Shown here one piece after another: positions 6,931-8,010 of a DNA stretch of 8,010 nucleotides (position 1 is its first letter; each line of letters begins with the position of its first letter). Below the pieces are notes generated by a model, which had not been told where the DNA came from, made no database searches, and was given only the letters and a program-made list of their open reading frames with translations. The position numbers and the translations under genes are program-made. Source of the stretch: an uncultured Micrococcales bacterium (GTDB lineage: Bacteria; Actinomycetota; Actinomycetes; Actinomycetales; Microbacteriaceae); the NCBI GenBank assembly GCA_913062665.1, contig CAJXVY010000014.1, forward strand, positions 1 to 8,010, written 5' to 3'.

Positions 6931-8010
6931 CGTCAGCTCTGCTGTTCGCTATTGAGATTGCTTTTTGAATCACTCTGGCTTTTGCCAGAGTCTCTGCGAA
7001 TTCGCTCTCGGGGTCACTGTCTAGCACGATTCCGGCTCCCGCTTGCACAAAGGCCTTTGAATCCCTGATAAGCGCCGTTCTGATTGCTATTGCTAAATCC
7101 GCGTTACCTTGAAAATCGAAATAACCGACAACTCCCCCAAACAGTCCTCGGTTTATTGGCTCAAGTCTTTCGATGATTTCGAGTGCCATTGGCTTTGGTG
7201 CTCCACTAAGAGTCCCTGCTGGAAATGCTGACGTCACAGCACTCACGCGTGACACGCCGTTGCGAAGCTTCCCCGCGACGGTGCTTACAAGATGCATGAT
7301 GTGACTGTACCTGTGCACGGTCATAAACTCATCCACCCTCACAGATGTCGGCTCACAACTTCTCAATAGGTCATTGCGTGCTAGATCCACAAGCATCAAA
7401 TGCTCCGATTGTTCCTTTTTGTCAGCCAGCAGCTCTCGCTCCAGTTCAAGGTCTTGCGTGGGGTTTGCCCCCCTGGGTCGAGAGCCAGCGATAGGGTGAG
7501 AGATGATTCTTTGCTGGTTTATTCTCACTAAAGCTTCTGGACTGCTGCCGACGATCCAATAGATTCCACCCTCGTCCTCAAGCTGGAGTAGATACATATA
7601 GGGACTTGGATTTAGCGCTCTCAAGACTGCGTAAACCTGGTCAGCACTTACTTTCAAATCTTGCACGAATCTTTGTGAGACGACCACCTGGAAAACGTCA
7701 CCGGCAACCACGTGCTCCTTCGCCGCTTCAACCATGGAAAGAAATTCAGCCTTTCCCATACTTGCTTTGGCCTTACTCTCGGCTGTGAAATCAACATCGT
7801 ATATCTCCGAAGCGTCGGCCCTTCTCAGGTTTGCCTTTATCTGACTAATGCGAGAGTTTGCTTCTGATAGAGAATCACTCGAGATTCCGTCATCTGTAAA
7901 CAGGTTGTGGATGACATAGATTTTTGAATCCAGATGATCCAAGACCACTACTTCCCGAAATTGCAAGAAATGCAATCTTGGCAAGGTGTAATCCGACGAT
8001 TTTTGCTCAG
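6923..8010 (-). CDS. trpE: Anthranilate synthase component I, C-terminal part, partial at window edge
   Basis: TrpE turns chorismate into anthranilate, using ammonia supplied by a glutamine amidotransferase partner (TrpG), and is the first committed step of tryptophan synthesis. The frame is open to the right edge with no start; about 361 residues are visible of the usual 500 or so. The chorismate-binding domain is complete: GDVFQVVVSQRF, NPSPYMYLL, SSPEALV, HPIAGSRPRG, EHLMLVDLARNDL, HRYSHIMHLVSTV, FPAGTLSGAPKPMALEIIE, GGVVGYFDFQGNADLAI and QAGAGIVLDSDPESE. Alanine in PIAGS marks it as anthranilate synthase rather than aminodeoxychorismate synthase (PabB), which usually has lysine (PIKGT). 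The usual threonine of PIAGT is serine here. The N-terminal domain that carries the tryptophan feedback site lies outside the window. The TAG stop overlaps the next gene by 8 bases. Confidence 0.96.
   Translation of the reverse strand, partial: EQKSSDYTLPRLHFLQFREVVVLDHLDSKIYVIHNLFTDDGISSDSLSEANSRISQIKANLRRADASEIYDVDFTAESKAKASMGKAEFLSMVEAAKEHVVAGDVFQVVVSQRFVQDLKVSADQVYAVLRALNPSPYMYLLQLEDEGGIYWIVGSSPEALVRINQQRIISHPIAGSRPRGANPTQDLELERELLADKKEQSEHLMLVDLARNDLLRSCEPTSVRVDEFMTVHRYSHIMHLVSTVAGKLRNGVSRVSAVTSAFPAGTLSGAPKPMALEIIERLEPINRGLFGGVVGYFDFQGNADLAIAIRTALIRDSKAFVQAGAGIVLDSDPESEFAETLAKARVIQKAISIANSRADDA

Overview
The window reads almost entirely on the minus strand. It is a compact, conserved actinobacterial metabolic cluster. 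In transcription order (right to left) it runs: trpE (5' end outside the window), a Trp-operon-associated membrane protein, a small HGxxPAAW-type membrane protein, trpC, trpB, trpA, lgt and gltB (3' end outside the window). This order, including the two small membrane proteins between trpE and trpC and lgt directly after trpA, is characteristic of Actinobacteria. With glutamate synthase following, and base composition near one half by eye rather than strongly GC-rich, I infer a lower-GC actinobacterium, possibly a small-genome aquatic Microbacteriaceae-like lineage. The phylum call is fairly firm; the family call is a guess.

Right part (5441-8010): the chorismate-using component of anthranilate synthase (TrpE), two membrane proteins of unknown function, and indole-3-glycerol phosphate synthase (TrpC). 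Middle part (3425-5420): the two subunits of tryptophan synthase, TrpB then TrpA. Left part: prolipoprotein diacylglyceryl transferase (Lgt, 2560-3432), a 58-base gap, and the first 833 codons of the large subunit of glutamate synthase (GltB, 1-2501), which stays open to the window edge.

The genes are packed with overlaps or gaps of at most about 22 bases from trpE to lgt, and no terminator-like hairpin followed by a T tract is visible at any junction. They are therefore probably one transcript, with gltB either read through or started separately in the short gap. trpD, trpG and trpF are absent, so the pathway cannot be completed from this window alone; in Actinobacteria these steps are usually encoded elsewhere, with the TrpF step often carried out by the bifunctional PriA. 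Lgt is the functional outsider: it modifies lipoproteins in the membrane. GltB makes glutamate and links the region to nitrogen metabolism.

I found no RNA gene, mobile element, CRISPR array or long repeat. I see no novel system here. The items worth a second look are modest: the two poorly understood membrane proteins, a few substitutions near active-site motifs, repeated 8-base gene overlaps, and a small hairpin at the gltB ribosome binding site.
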